DNA of 64,000 nucleotides, taken from contig NZ_JAFHKM010000002.1 of NCBI RefSeq assembly GCF_016937515.1, positions 3,839,001-3,903,000 on the forward strand. Direction: 5' to 3'. This DNA is from Cohnella algarum. GTDB lineage: Bacteria > Bacillota > Bacilli > Paenibacillales > Paenibacillaceae. Positions 43,931 through 53,381 of this stretch are shown here, piece by piece (position 1 is the stretch's first letter; every line of letters starts with the position of its first letter). Under the pieces are notes generated by a model. The model searched no databases. It saw only the letters and a list, made by a program, of their open reading frames with translations, and was not told where the DNA came from. Both the position numbers and the translations under genes were made by a program.

Positions 43931-45424
43931 GTGGCCTTGTTGAAGGCAAGCCGACTCGATAAGAGGTTCGGTCAAAACTACGCGCTATCCGGGGTCGACA
44001 TCGAAATCGAACCGGGGGAAGTGCACGCTCTCGTAGGCGAAAACGGCGCGGGCAAGTCCACGTTGATCAAAATCGTGACGGGAGTGTACGTCCCGGACGG
44101 CGGAGAGCTGCTGTGGGAGGGACGGCCGGTCGATGTCGGCAGTCCCGTTCAGGCGCGCCGGCTCGGGATCAACGCGGTGCACCAGGAAAGGCATCTCGTT
44201 CCGTCCTTTACCGGGTATGAAAATCTTTTTCTCGGACTGGACTATCCGAAAAGAGCGTTCGGAGCGGCGGTCGACTGGCGAAAAATGCGCCGGGAGGCCG
44301 ATCGGCTGAAAGACGAGCTCGGCCTTTCCCTCGAGCTGAATCTGGCCGCGTCGCGAATGTCTCCTCCTCAGAAGACGATGCTGGAAATAATGCGGGCGAT
44401 GATGACGGGGTGCAGGCTGCTCATTTTGGACGAGCCGACGGCTTCGCTTACCGATCAGGAATCGGAGCGGCTGTTCGAATTGATCGGCAGGCTGACGAGC
44501 CAGGGCACGGCCATCTTGTACGTGTCCCACCGGATGGACGAAATTTTCCGGCTGTCGGACCGGATTTCCGTGTTCCGCAACGGACGGTCGGTCGGAACGT
44601 TCCTTGCCGAAGACACGAGCAAAGAGCGCGTGATTCGGCTGATGAGCGACGACAAGACGGACGGAGCGTCCGCGAAGCGCGATCGGCTCCGCCCCGGCGA
44701 ATCGCTGCTCGAGGTGAGCGGGCTTTCGACGGCAGACGGAAAGGTGCGCGAGGCGAGTCTTACGGTACGCCGCCATGAAATCGTCGGCCTGTTCGGGCTG
44801 GCGGGCGCGGGGCGGACGGAGCTGCTGGAAGCGATTTACGGGCTCCGGCGGGTTTCGTCCGGCGAGGCGCGGCTGAAAGGCGGCCCGATCGCCCTGAGTC
44901 CGCGCCATTCGCTCGGGCGGGGAGCCGTTCTTATTCCGGAGGAGCGCAAACGGGACGGGCTCGTGGCCGGCATGTCGATTCGGGAAAATATGACGCTGCC
45001 CGTTCTTGGCGTTTTTTCCGGCGGGTTTCGGATGAAGGGCCGGAAGGAACGCGGCGAAGTCGAACGCCGGATGGCGGAGATGAACGTCAAGGCGACGGGA
45101 ACCGAACAGGCCGTCGGCGAGCTTAGCGGCGGCAACCAGCAGAAGGTCGTTTTCGCGAAGGCGCTGCTTTCCGACCCCGACCTGCTGCTCTGCGACGAAC
45201 CGACGCAGGCGGTCGACGTCATGACGCGGGCCGAGATTCATCGCCTGCTGAAAGAACAGGCGCGGCAAGGCCGCGGGGTTTTGTTCGTCTCTTCGGATTT
45301 GCAGGAAGTGCTTGACGTCGCGGACCGCTTGTACGTCATGCGGGAGGGCCGCATCGCGGCCGAGCTGGACGAAGACGGCCTGACCGCCGGTCAGGTGCTG
45401 CAAATCTGCTACGGGCAGGGATAA
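43931..45424 (+). CDS. Sugar ABC transporter ATP-binding protein (RbsA/MglA-like)
   Basis: About 497 residues from GTG 43931 (GGGG-rich site upstream; TTG 43937 or 43940 are alternatives). Two fused ATPase domains. The first has Walker A G-E-N-G-A-G-K-S-T, Walker B L-L-I-L-D-E-P-T. The second has a degenerate P-loop G-L-A-G-A-G-R-T-E, signature L-S-G-G-N-Q-Q-K and Walker B L-L-L-C-D-E-P-T. This asymmetry is standard for the ribose/galactose class. It powers the permease encoded next. Confidence 0.95.
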   Translation: MALLKASRLDKRFGQNYALSGVDIEIEPGEVHALVGENGAGKSTLIKIVTGVYVPDGGELLWEGRPVDVGSPVQARRLGINAVHQERHLVPSFTGYENLFLGLDYPKRAFGAAVDWRKMRREADRLKDELGLSLELNLAASRMSPPQKTMLEIMRAMMTGCRLLILDEPTASLTDQESERLFELIGRLTSQGTAILYVSHRMDEIFRLSDRISVFRNGRSVGTFLAEDTSKERVIRLMSDDKTDGASAKRDRLRPGESLLEVSGLSTADGKVREASLTVRRHEIVGLFGLAGAGRTELLEAIYGLRRVSSGEARLKGGPIALSPRHSLGRGAVLIPEERKRDGLVAGMSIRENMTLPVLGVFSGGFRMKGRKERGEVERRMAEMNVKATGTEQAVGELSGGNQQKVVFAKALLSDPDLLLCDEPTQAVDVMTRAEIHRLLKEQARQGRGVLFVSSDLQEVLDVADRLYVMREGRIAAELDEDGLTAGQVLQICYGQG

Positions 45425-45440
45425 GAAAGCGAGGCGCTTT

Positions 45441-46409
45441 ATGGGGAAGACGTTAGCATCCGCGGCCGGCGCCAATTACGTGCGGCTGCTGCGGGCGTAC
45501 GGTACGGTTATGGCCGCCGTTCTGATCATTGTCGTTTTTTCGGTTTTAAGTCCGTCTTCGTTCGCGACGGTAGACAACGCGATCAACATTTCGCGCCAAA
45601 TTTCGTTTCTCGTGCTGATCGCGATCGGCGCGACCCTGGTGATGGCGGTCGGCGAATTCGACCTGTCGGTCGGCTCGATGGCGAGCTTCGGCGGCGTGGC
45701 GGCGGCATTGCTTGCGGTAAAAGGATATCCGCTTGCGGTCGTTTTTCTAGTTACGCTTGGCGCGGCGCTGGCGATCGGATTCGTGAACGGCTGGATCGTC
45801 ACCCGCTTTAAAGTGCTGTCGTTCATTACGACGCTGGCGATGGGGACGATTTTGGGAGGGCTGAACTTCCGGCTGACCGGAGGGGCGACCGTGTTCGAAA
45901 ACATTCCCGATTCGTTCCGATATTTGGGACAAACGTCCGTGGCGGGCATTCCGCTGCTGTCGATCATCATGCTGCTCGCGACCGTGCTGTTCTGGTACGT
46001 CATGGCCCATACGCCGTTCGGGCGCAAGCTTTACGCGATCGGCGGCAACGAATCGGCTTCTCGGGTCGCGGGCGTTCGCGTCGCGATCAACAAGAACGCC
46101 GCTTTCGCGCTTTGCGCGGCGATGGCGGCGCTGACCGGCATTTTAATGGCGTCGAGGCTCGGTTCCGCTCATCCGAACGGCGGGGAAGGCTTGTTTTTGC
46201 AGGCGTACGCGGCGGCGTTTATCGGCATGACCTCCTTCAAGGAAGGCGTCCCGAACATTTGGGGCACGTTCGTCGGGGCGGCGATCATCGGCATATTGGC
46301 CAACGGGCTGACGATTTTGCAGGTGCCGACCTATATGCAGGACATCATTACCGGGTGCATCATCGTCGCGGCGGTTCTGCTGCAGAAGATGGGGCGCCCG
46401 CAGGCATGA
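45441..46409 (+). CDS. Sugar ABC transporter permease (RbsC-like)
   Basis: 322 residues from ATG 45441 with AAAGCGAGG upstream. About nine to ten membrane helices. Family signature G-E-F-D-L-S-V-G-S-M-A-S near residue 70 and F-G-R-K-L-Y-A-I-G-G-N-E-S-A-S-R-V-A-G in the cytoplasmic loop that docks the ATPase. It forms the channel for the sugar bound by the lipoprotein two genes upstream. Spacing to the ATPase gene is 16 bp. Confidence 0.95.
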   Translation: MGKTLASAAGANYVRLLRAYGTVMAAVLIIVVFSVLSPSSFATVDNAINISRQISFLVLIAIGATLVMAVGEFDLSVGSMASFGGVAAALLAVKGYPLAVVFLVTLGAALAIGFVNGWIVTRFKVLSFITTLAMGTILGGLNFRLTGGATVFENIPDSFRYLGQTSVAGIPLLSIIMLLATVLFWYVMAHTPFGRKLYAIGGNESASRVAGVRVAINKNAAFALCAAMAALTGILMASRLGSAHPNGGEGLFLQAYAAAFIGMTSFKEGVPNIWGTFVGAAIIGILANGLTILQVPTYMQDIITGCIIVAAVLLQKMGRPQA

Positions 46410-46452
46410 CGGGGCCGGCGCAAGTCGGGCGTCCGGAAAGGAGTTTTTCGCT

Positions 46453-48003
46453 TTGAAGTACATCGCCGCATTCGATATCGGGACGACCAACGTAAAAGGA
46501 ATTCTCGTCTCGCAGGACATGGGGGTCCGGGCGGAACGGGACGTCCCGCTTCGCATCCTGCAATCCGGACAGCGGATGGAGCAGCATCCGGACGATTGGT
46601 ATGCGGCGGTAGCCGACATCTCCCGCCATTGGTTTTCCGCGGGCATCGCGCCCGAAGCGATCGTTTCCGTCACGTTCAGCGGCCAAATGCAGGACTGCAT
46701 TCCGGTGGACGGGCGGCTGCGCCCGATTCGTCCGGCTATCTTATATTCCGACGGACGGGCATCGGCCGAATCGGACCGGCTTCGGGCCGATATCGGGGAC
46801 GAGGAAATTTTTCGGGTCACCGGCAATCATATGGACGGGACGCTTACGTTTCCGAAGCTGCTGTGGCTGCGGGAGCACGAGCCGGACGCGTACGAGCGGA
46901 CCGCCGGCTTTCTGATCAGCGCGAAGGACTATGTCGTCGCGCGGCTTACGGGAGAGTTGGCCACCGATCCGACGGCGGCTTCCACGTCCGGGTGCATGGC
47001 CATCGCGACGCGGGATTGGGCGGGAGCCTGGTTCGAGCGCTACGGGCTCGATCCGGGCAAAATGCCGCCCGTCCGGCCTTCCGACGAGCAGGTCGGCGTC
47101 GTCGTCCCCGAGGCGGCGGCGTTTACCGGCTTCGCTCCGGGCACGCCCGTTCTGTGCGGCATCGGGGATGCGGGAGCGGCTACGCTCGGAGCCGGCATCT
47201 ACCGGGAAGGCGATTTGTACGCCTACATCGGGACGACCGGCTGGGTCGCCGCGGCTGCGTCCGCTTTCGTCGACGTTTCCTCGGGAGCCTTCAACTTAAG
47301 CTACGTGAAGCCGAAGTCGTATATTGCGATCGCGCCGGTGCTGAACGCGGGCAACGTCATGGAGTGGGCGCTTGCGGCTTTCGGGCCCGCGGCTGTGCCG
47401 GGCGGCGCCGGGGCGGAAGCCGGCGGGCCGGAGCCGGGCGGAACGGAAACGGCGGAAACGGCATACGAAGCGTTCGAGCGGCTGCTTCGGACTTCGGACC
47501 GCTCGGCCAACGAGCTGCTGTTCCTGCCTTACTTGAACGGCGAACGGTGCCCGGTGCAAAAAGGCCGGGCGTCCGGCTCGATGATCGGCCTGCGGCCGAC
47601 GTCGACGAAGGCCGATATGGGCGTCGCCGTACTGGAAGGCGTCGCGTTCGCCCTGCGGCAGATGATGGAGGTCGTCGCGCCCGCCGCGCCTGCGCCGTCC
47701 GGCCGCCGGATGACGATGATCGGCGGCGGCACGAAAAGCCGGCTGTGGTGCCAAATCATGGCCGATATATTCGGCTTCGAGATCGCGGTGCCGGGGGAGG
47801 CGCAATATTTGCCCTCGGCCGGAGCGGCGGCGCTCGCCTTCGCGGCGGTCGGCTGGACCGGGGATTACCGGGAAGCGGTCGACCGTCTCGGCCGGGACAG
47901 GCAGGAGGAGATTTTCGTTCCGGATCCGGAGCTGATCGCGCATTACGAGCGGAAGTACGAGCGGTACAAGCTGCTGTACCCGGCGCTGGAAGCATTGTTT
48001 TAA
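46453..48003 (+). CDS. FGGY-family carbohydrate kinase (xylulokinase-like)
   Basis: 516 residues from TTG 46453 with GGAAAGGAG about 10 bp upstream. Actin-fold sugar kinase: F-D-I-G-T-T-N-V-K-G at the start, T-F-S-G-Q-M-Q-D, I-G-D-A-G-A-A-T-L-G-A-G, G-T-T-G-W, and G-G-G-T-K-S-R-L-W-C near the end. A Gly/Ala/Pro/Glu-rich insertion (residues ~316-338) is unusual. It would phosphorylate the imported sugar, so xylulose, ribulose or a related polyol are candidates. Last gene of the operon, just upstream of the 103-bp tandem array. Confidence 0.9.
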   Translation: MKYIAAFDIGTTNVKGILVSQDMGVRAERDVPLRILQSGQRMEQHPDDWYAAVADISRHWFSAGIAPEAIVSVTFSGQMQDCIPVDGRLRPIRPAILYSDGRASAESDRLRADIGDEEIFRVTGNHMDGTLTFPKLLWLREHEPDAYERTAGFLISAKDYVVARLTGELATDPTAASTSGCMAIATRDWAGAWFERYGLDPGKMPPVRPSDEQVGVVVPEAAAFTGFAPGTPVLCGIGDAGAATLGAGIYREGDLYAYIGTTGWVAAAASAFVDVSSGAFNLSYVKPKSYIAIAPVLNAGNVMEWALAAFGPAAVPGGAGAEAGGPEPGGTETAETAYEAFERLLRTSDRSANELLFLPYLNGERCPVQKGRASGSMIGLRPTSTKADMGVAVLEGVAFALRQMMEVVAPAAPAPSGRRMTMIGGGTKSRLWCQIMADIFGFEIAVPGEAQYLPSAGAAALAFAAVGWTGDYREAVDRLGRDRQEEIFVPDPELIAHYERKYERYKLLYPALEALF

Positions 48004-48211
48004 GCAGGTCGGGGATCGGATGGAACGGCGGTTGGCGGCTGCCGGACGCGGCTTCCGGGACGAAGGCCGGGGAAGCGCCGTTTGTCGAGCGACAGAATCG
48101 GTGGAAAGCTCTCCGGACCGTTGCGGCATCCGAACGAAAGCTCTCCGATCCGCTCCGGAAGCGGATTGGAAGCATTCCGGTTCGCTCCGGCAGCGGCATA
48201 CAGCCGTCCGA

Positions 48212-48828
48212 AGTTGAGTCGTGGCGACTCATCTCAACCCGCCAGACGCATAAGGCCGCCCGCAGTTGAGTAAAAATGACTCATTTCACCGTCCCCGCAC
48301 GCCGCTGCCGATCCAGCTGAGTCGTGGCGACTCAGCTCAACCCGCCATTCGCATAAAGTCGCCCGCAGTTGAGTAAAAATGACTCATTTCACCGTCCCCG
48401 CACGCCGCTGCCGATCCAGCTGAGTCGTGGCGACTCAGCTCAACCCGCCATTCGCATACAGCCGCCCGCAATTGAGTAACAATGACTCATTTCACCGTCC
48501 CCGCACGCCGCTGCCGATCCAGATGAGTCGTGGCGACTCATCTCAATCCACCAGCCGCATACAGTCGCCCGCAGTTGAGTAACAATGACTCATTTCACCG
48601 TCCCCGCACGCCGCTGCCGATCCAGCTGAGTCGTGGCGACTCAGCTCAACCCGCCATTCGCATACAGCCGCCCGCAATTGAGTAACAATGACTCATTTCA
48701 CCGTCCCCGCACGCCGCTGCCGATCCAGATGAGTCGTGGCGACTCATCTCAATCCACCAGCCGCATACAGCCGCCCGCAGTTGAGTAAAAATGACTCATT
48801 TCACCGTCCCCGCACGCCGCTGCCGAGC
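48212..48828. repeat. 103-bp tandem array with two palindromes per unit
   Basis: TGAGTCGTGGCGACTCA occurs at 48215, 48318, 48421, 48524, 48627 and 48730, exactly 103 bp apart. Midway in each unit lies a second dyad TGAGT-AA(A/C)AATG-ACTCA, so dyads with arms TGAGT/ACTCA recur about every 51-52 bp. In copies 2, 3, 5 the first dyad is flanked by C...G, in copies 4 and 6 by A...T, preserving pairing. Units 3-4 and 5-6 look like a further 206-bp duplication. There is no coding sequence, and it is not CRISPR. A function in DNA binding or mRNA 3' structure is possible. Confidence 0.93.
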
Positions 48829-48899
48829 CAGACGACGAAGTCGTTTCGGCCGCAGGGCGCCGATGGAAGCCGCCGTTGAGCCGGCGGCACGACAGCGCG

Positions 48900-49490
48900 C
48901 TATTCGTCCTCCGACAATTCGTCCACCGTCTTCTCGAAGCTGGGCGCTAACCGGTCGAGAAACCATTCCACCTCGGGCAGATCGAGGCCGCGCAGGCGCT
49001 CTTCCATTTGCCTTCGGGCGGTGGCGAATTCCCGGTTGCCGGCCGACATTTCGCTTACGCATTTCAGATAGGCGTCCAGCACGTCCGCGGCTTTGACCAG
49101 CTTCGCGAGCGCCGGGGAGACGGCCTTCCTTCCGAGCAGCGGCCGGTACACGTCGCGCAGCGGCTCCGGAACCGTGGACAAAAGCCGGTCCGCGGCCAGC
49201 GTCTCGATTTGGCGAAAGTTCGACAAAATGTCCGGGTTATGGTGCTTGACCGGCGTCGGAATATCTCCGGTGATCACTTCGGTCGCGTCGTGGAACAACG
49301 CGTAGGTCGCCGCTTCCTCGGGGCTCACGTCGTTGCCGAAAACATAGCGGGAAATGCTGGCGAGCAGGTGCGCGAGCAGCGCGGTATGAAACGAGTGTTC
49401 GGCTACGTTTTCCTCGGTCGTTTTGCGCATCAGACTCCATCGCTCGATATACTGCAGCCGGTACAAATAAGCGAGAAAATGATGAGGCAT
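48900..49490 (-). CDS. yfbR: 5'-deoxynucleotidase, YfbR-like HD hydrolase
   Basis: 196 residues from ATG 49490 with GGAAGGAAAG upstream. HD-domain metal ligands are visible as E-H-S-F-H-T (near residue 30), F-H-D-A-T-E (HD pair, near residue 67) and D-V-L-D (late Asp). R-W-S-L-M-R-K and T-P-V-K-H are the nucleotide-binding stretches of YfbR. It removes phosphate from deoxyribonucleoside 5'-monophosphates in the cytoplasm, helping nucleotide salvage or pool control. Single gene, opposite in direction to its neighbours. Confidence 0.9.
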   Translation of the reverse strand: MPHHFLAYLYRLQYIERWSLMRKTTEENVAEHSFHTALLAHLLASISRYVFGNDVSPEEAATYALFHDATEVITGDIPTPVKHHNPDILSNFRQIETLAADRLLSTVPEPLRDVYRPLLGRKAVSPALAKLVKAADVLDAYLKCVSEMSAGNREFATARRQMEERLRGLDLPEVEWFLDRLAPSFEKTVDELSEDE

Positions 49491-49684
49491 GCTTTTCTTC
49501 CTTTCCTTCCGTTCCTAAAGACGGCTTCACAGGGTTTTATTATATCACGACTCGCGCGAAACCGACGGGGGCCGAACGCGCTTCCGACGGTTTTCTGACG
49601 TTTTATCATTCGTAGGAGCGCCGCGAATGTGCTATTATTATAGATATTGTGAACTAGCGATCAGAGAGGAGAATTGACACGAAA

Positions 49685-51229
49685 ATGTCACAATTCGAAG
49701 ACAGCATTTATAAGTTAATCGTCGAAACGTCCACCAACCTGCCCGCCGACGTGCGCAGGACGATCGCCAAAGCCCGGCAAGCCGAAGACAGCGCCACGCG
49801 CGCCGGCCTGTCGCTCAGCACGATCGCGCAAAATATCGAAATGGCGGAGTGCAACGTTTCTCCGATTTGCCAGGATACGGGCATGCCGACGTTTATCGTT
49901 CATACGCCGGTCGGAGCCAATCAAATCGTCATGAAACGGGAAATCCGCCAAGCGGTCGCCCGCGCGACGAAGGACGGCAAGCTGCGGACGAACTCGGTCG
50001 ATTCGCTGACGGGCGCCAACACGGGGGACAACCTAGGCCCGGGCACGCCGGTCATTCATTTTGAGCAATGGGAAAAGGACGAGGTCGACGTCCGTCTCAT
50101 TCTGAAAGGCGGCGGCTGCGAAAACAAAAACATCCAGTACAGCCTGCCGTGCGAGCTGGAAGGTCTCGGCAAGGCCGGACGCGATCTGGACGGCATTCGC
50201 AAATGCATTCTGCACGCCGTTTACCAGGCGCAAGGACAGGGCTGCAGCGCGGGCTTCATCGGCGTCGGCATCGGCGGCGACCGGACGACGGGCTACGAGT
50301 TGGCCAAGCATCAGCTGTTCCGTCCGGTCGAGGACACGAACCCGATTCCGGAGCTGGCGAAGCTGGAAGAGTACATCATGGAAAACGCGAACAAGCTCGG
50401 CATCGGCACGATGGGCTTTGGCGGCAACGTCACGCTGCTCGGATGCAAAGTCGGCGTCATGAACCGCCTTCCGGCGAGCTTTTTCGTCTCCGTCGCTTAT
50501 AATTGCTGGGCGTATCGCCGCCAGGGCGTGCTGCTCGACGGCAACACGCACGAAATCAAGGAATGGATTTACGAGAGCGGCTCGAACGAGCCGATGAACG
50601 CTTCGGCCGAGAAGGAGAGCGCGGCCGCCTCGGCATCTAGCGGGGAGCGCCGCGAGGTCGTCCTGACCGCGCCGCTGACGGAAGAACAGGTGCGTTCGCT
50701 CAAAGTGGGCGACGTCGTCATTTTGAACGGCGAAATGCATACCGGGCGCGACGCGCTGCACAAGTATTTGATGGACCACGACTCGCCCGTCGACCTTAAC
50801 GGCGGCGTGATCTACCACTGCGGTCCGGTCATGCTGAAGGACGAAGCGGGCTGGCACGTGAAGGCGGCGGGCCCGACGACGAGCGCTCGCGAGGAGCCGT
50901 ACCAGGGCGACATCATCAAAAAGTTCGGCATCCGCGCGGTCATCGGCAAGGGCGGCATGGGCGCGAAGACGCTGGCCGCGCTGAAGGAGCACGGAGCCGT
51001 CTATTTGAACGCGGTGGGCGGCGCGGCCCAATATTACGCGGAATGCATCAAGAACGTCAACGGCGTCGACTTCATGGAGTTCGGCATTCCGGAAGCGATG
51101 TGGCACCTTCAGGTCGAAGGCTTCGCCGCGATCGTGACGATGGACGCGCACGGCAACAGCCTGCACGCCGATGTCGAGCAAGATTCGAAGCAAAAGCTCG
51201 CGCAGTTCAAAGATCCGGTGTTCGCGTAA
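49685..51229 (+). CDS. Fumarate hydratase, class I iron-sulfur type
   Basis: 514 residues from ATG 49685 with GAGAGGAG about 10 bp upstream. Alpha and beta regions are fused, as in FumA. N-terminal region: C-N-V-S-P-I-C-Q-D-T-G-M-P, G-C-S-A-G-F-I-G-V-G-I-G-G-D-R and L-G-C-K-V-G supply cysteines for the [4Fe-4S] cluster. After a Ser/Ala/Glu linker (~residues 305-320), the beta region has G-E-M-H-T-G-R-D-A-L-H-K and I-G-K-G-G-M-G. It interconverts fumarate and malate and is oxygen-sensitive in the family. It complements the citZ-icd-mdh cluster. Confidence 0.94.
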   Translation: MSQFEDSIYKLIVETSTNLPADVRRTIAKARQAEDSATRAGLSLSTIAQNIEMAECNVSPICQDTGMPTFIVHTPVGANQIVMKREIRQAVARATKDGKLRTNSVDSLTGANTGDNLGPGTPVIHFEQWEKDEVDVRLILKGGGCENKNIQYSLPCELEGLGKAGRDLDGIRKCILHAVYQAQGQGCSAGFIGVGIGGDRTTGYELAKHQLFRPVEDTNPIPELAKLEEYIMENANKLGIGTMGFGGNVTLLGCKVGVMNRLPASFFVSVAYNCWAYRRQGVLLDGNTHEIKEWIYESGSNEPMNASAEKESAAASASSGERREVVLTAPLTEEQVRSLKVGDVVILNGEMHTGRDALHKYLMDHDSPVDLNGGVIYHCGPVMLKDEAGWHVKAAGPTTSAREEPYQGDIIKKFGIRAVIGKGGMGAKTLAALKEHGAVYLNAVGGAAQYYAECIKNVNGVDFMEFGIPEAMWHLQVEGFAAIVTMDAHGNSLHADVEQDSKQKLAQFKDPVFA

Positions 51230-51251
51230 TTGCAGGCGCCTTTCCGGAGCG

Positions 51252-51277
51252 AATGACGGCCGATAGCGGCCGTTATT
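51252..51277 (+). terminator. Hairpin after the fumarase gene
   Basis: ACGGCC-GATAGC-GGCCGT, extendable to eleven pairs with flanking AAT/ATT, lies 23 bp after the stop. No T run follows, so termination would be weak. Confidence 0.45.
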
Positions 51278-51462
51278 CGACCGGAACCGAATAAGAATTC
51301 AAATAACGGCCAAAATGACCCCGAATCTCTTGTCAACATCGATTTCAAACGATGATGCGGCAGGCACGGTCTTTTGACCGTTCATTTTTGTAAAGAAACG
51401 CTCCCGCTTCTTGAAAAGCCGCTTTTTTGAATCGTTAAATCCCGCGCGCGTGAGGAGTTTTC

Positions 51463-53262
51463 ATGAAAAAATTTCGCTTCAAGCTGACCGCGTTGTTCGT
51501 CCTGATGATCGGGCTTTCCGTTCTGGCAGCCGGCCTGTTGATGGGGAAGAGCTATAAGGACAACCATACGCTCGCGCTGCAGGAGCATATGGAAAAGGAG
51601 ATGCGCGTGCTCATCGCCGCGGCGCCATGGCCCGTCGGCCTGACGGAAGACGGCCAGACGGAGTATTTGCAAAGCCAGGCCGTCCGATTCAAGGAATTGG
51701 CGGACATGCGGGTCACCTACGTTCGCGCCGACGGCGTCGTGCTGGGCGATTCCGATCATGAGCCGGAAACGATGGCCAACCATCTGGACCGCGAGGAAGT
51801 GCGGGAAGCGCTGGAACACGGCATCGGCAGCAGCGAACGGCATAGCAGCACGCTGGACGAAAACATGCTGTATATGGCGATGGCGGTCAAGGACGGCGAT
51901 CGGGTGCAGGGCGTAATCCGGCTGGCCGTCGGCATGACCGACATCGAAAGAAGCCTGAGCAAAATGTGGGTGGCGCTCGTTTTGGGCTTGCTCCTGCTGT
52001 TCGTGTTGGCGGCCGGGGTCAGCTACCGGGTGGCGCTCGGCGTCACGCGTCCGCTGGAGCGGATGACCGGCGCCGCGAAACGCATGGCGGATATGGACTA
52101 TGAAATCCGCGTCCCGGACGACGGAAAGGATGAAGTGAGCGAGCTGGCGCGCGCCTTGAACGCGCTGGCCGAGAGCCTGCAGGGGCAGATGGCCGTCATC
52201 CGGCGAAACGGCATGCGGCTGCAGTCGGTGCTCGACAACATGCCGAGCGGCGTCGTCATGATCGATCCTGCGGGCAACGTAACGCTTTACAACAGCAGCG
52301 CCGAATGGCTGCTCGGCAGCTCCGCGAAGGAGCGGGTCGGGCGCAGCTTTACCGAGTTCAAGCAGCATTACGAGCTGAGCCAGTTGATTCGCCAGGCGCT
52401 GGACAGCCGCGAGCCGCTTCACGAAGAGCTGACCGTTTATTTTCCCGAAGAACGGCTGCTGGAGCTGAACCTCGTGCCGATGCGCATGAGCGGGGAAGAG
52501 GAGACGGGCCTGCTCATCGTGCTGCAGGACGTGACCGCCATTCGCCGCCTGGAGCGGATGCGGAGCGAATTCGTCGCCAACGTGTCGCACGAGCTGAAGA
52601 CGCCCGTCGCCGCGGTCAAAGGTTTTGCCGAAACGCTGATGGCCGGTGCGGTGAACGATCCGGAAACGGCCCAATCGTTTTTGAAAATCATCCACGACGA
52701 AAGCGAGCGGTTGAACCGGCTGATCGGGGACATTCTGGAGCTGTCGAAAATCGAGTCCCGCCGTTCCACGCAGCAATTTTCGCCGGTCGATCTGAACGCT
52801 TTCCTCGAGCGGACGATGGAATTCATGAAAACGGAAGCCGCGAAAAAAAACATCGAGCTCCAGTGGGAAGCCGATCCGGAGCTGTTTTTGGAGGCGGACG
52901 AGGACCGGCTGGGACAAATTTTGCTGAATTTGCTCCAGAACGGAATCAATTACACGCCGGATGGCGGCAAGGTGAAGGTTCGGGCCGAATACGTGGCCGG
53001 CGAGGGCGCGGACGATGTCGACGGAAAAATAAGAATTACGGTTTCGGACACCGGCATCGGCATCCCGAAAAAAGATTTGCCCCGCATTTTCGAGCGTTTT
53101 TACCGGGTGGACAAAGCCCGCTCCCGCAGCTCCGGAGGCACCGGACTGGGACTGTCCATCGTCAAGCATCTCGTCGATATGCATCATGGCACGATTCGCG
53201 TCGAAAGCACGGTCGGCGTCGGGTCCCATTTTATCATCGAGCTGCCGTTGCTTCAGCCTTGA
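51463..53262 (+). CDS. phoR: Phosphate sensor histidine kinase PhoR
   Basis: 599 residues from ATG 51463 (TGAGGAG upstream). Membrane helix at residues ~6-27, an extracytoplasmic domain to ~166, a second helix ~168-190, HAMP, PAS, then the dimerisation domain with V-S-H-E-L-K-T-P (His376) and an ATPase domain (N-L-L-Q-N-G-I-N-Y, G-T-G-L-G-L-S-I-V). This architecture is shared by PhoR, WalK and ResE; assignment to PhoR rests on phoP next door, the Pho box between them and the TCA-gene neighbourhood. Unusually, the kinase gene comes before the regulator gene. Confidence 0.88.
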   Translation: MKKFRFKLTALFVLMIGLSVLAAGLLMGKSYKDNHTLALQEHMEKEMRVLIAAAPWPVGLTEDGQTEYLQSQAVRFKELADMRVTYVRADGVVLGDSDHEPETMANHLDREEVREALEHGIGSSERHSSTLDENMLYMAMAVKDGDRVQGVIRLAVGMTDIERSLSKMWVALVLGLLLLFVLAAGVSYRVALGVTRPLERMTGAAKRMADMDYEIRVPDDGKDEVSELARALNALAESLQGQMAVIRRNGMRLQSVLDNMPSGVVMIDPAGNVTLYNSSAEWLLGSSAKERVGRSFTEFKQHYELSQLIRQALDSREPLHEELTVYFPEERLLELNLVPMRMSGEEETGLLIVLQDVTAIRRLERMRSEFVANVSHELKTPVAAVKGFAETLMAGAVNDPETAQSFLKIIHDESERLNRLIGDILELSKIESRRSTQQFSPVDLNAFLERTMEFMKTEAAKKNIELQWEADPELFLEADEDRLGQILLNLLQNGINYTPDGGKVKVRAEYVAGEGADDVDGKIRITVSDTGIGIPKKDLPRIFERFYRVDKARSRSSGGTGLGLSIVKHLVDMHHGTIRVESTVGVGSHFIIELPLLQP

Positions 53263-53317
53263 TTAACGCGGTCGCATTTTAACGCTGCGTTAACAAAAGG
53301 ATAATGCGGTTTTTACA
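53263..53317 (+). promoter_or_regulatory. Pho box between phoR and phoP
   Basis: TTAACG (53279), TTAACA (53290), ATAATG (53301) and TTTACA (53312) recur at exact 11-bp steps; another TTAACG lies at 53263. This matches the PhoP-binding repeat and starts immediately after the phoR stop, so phoP can be autoregulated separately from phoR. Confidence 0.85.
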
Positions 53318-53381
53318 TTGGCATGATAAATTGACAGCAGGCGTATTAAACGGCGGAACGATAGCCGGACCGGAGGTACCC

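Noticed and set aside
48212..48828. CRISPR array
   Set aside because: The whole 103-bp unit repeats, with no short repeat alternating with unique spacers, and no cas gene is near.
51382..53229. 615-codon frame antisense to phoR
   Set aside because: No recognisable motif and completely opposite to a well-supported kinase gene.
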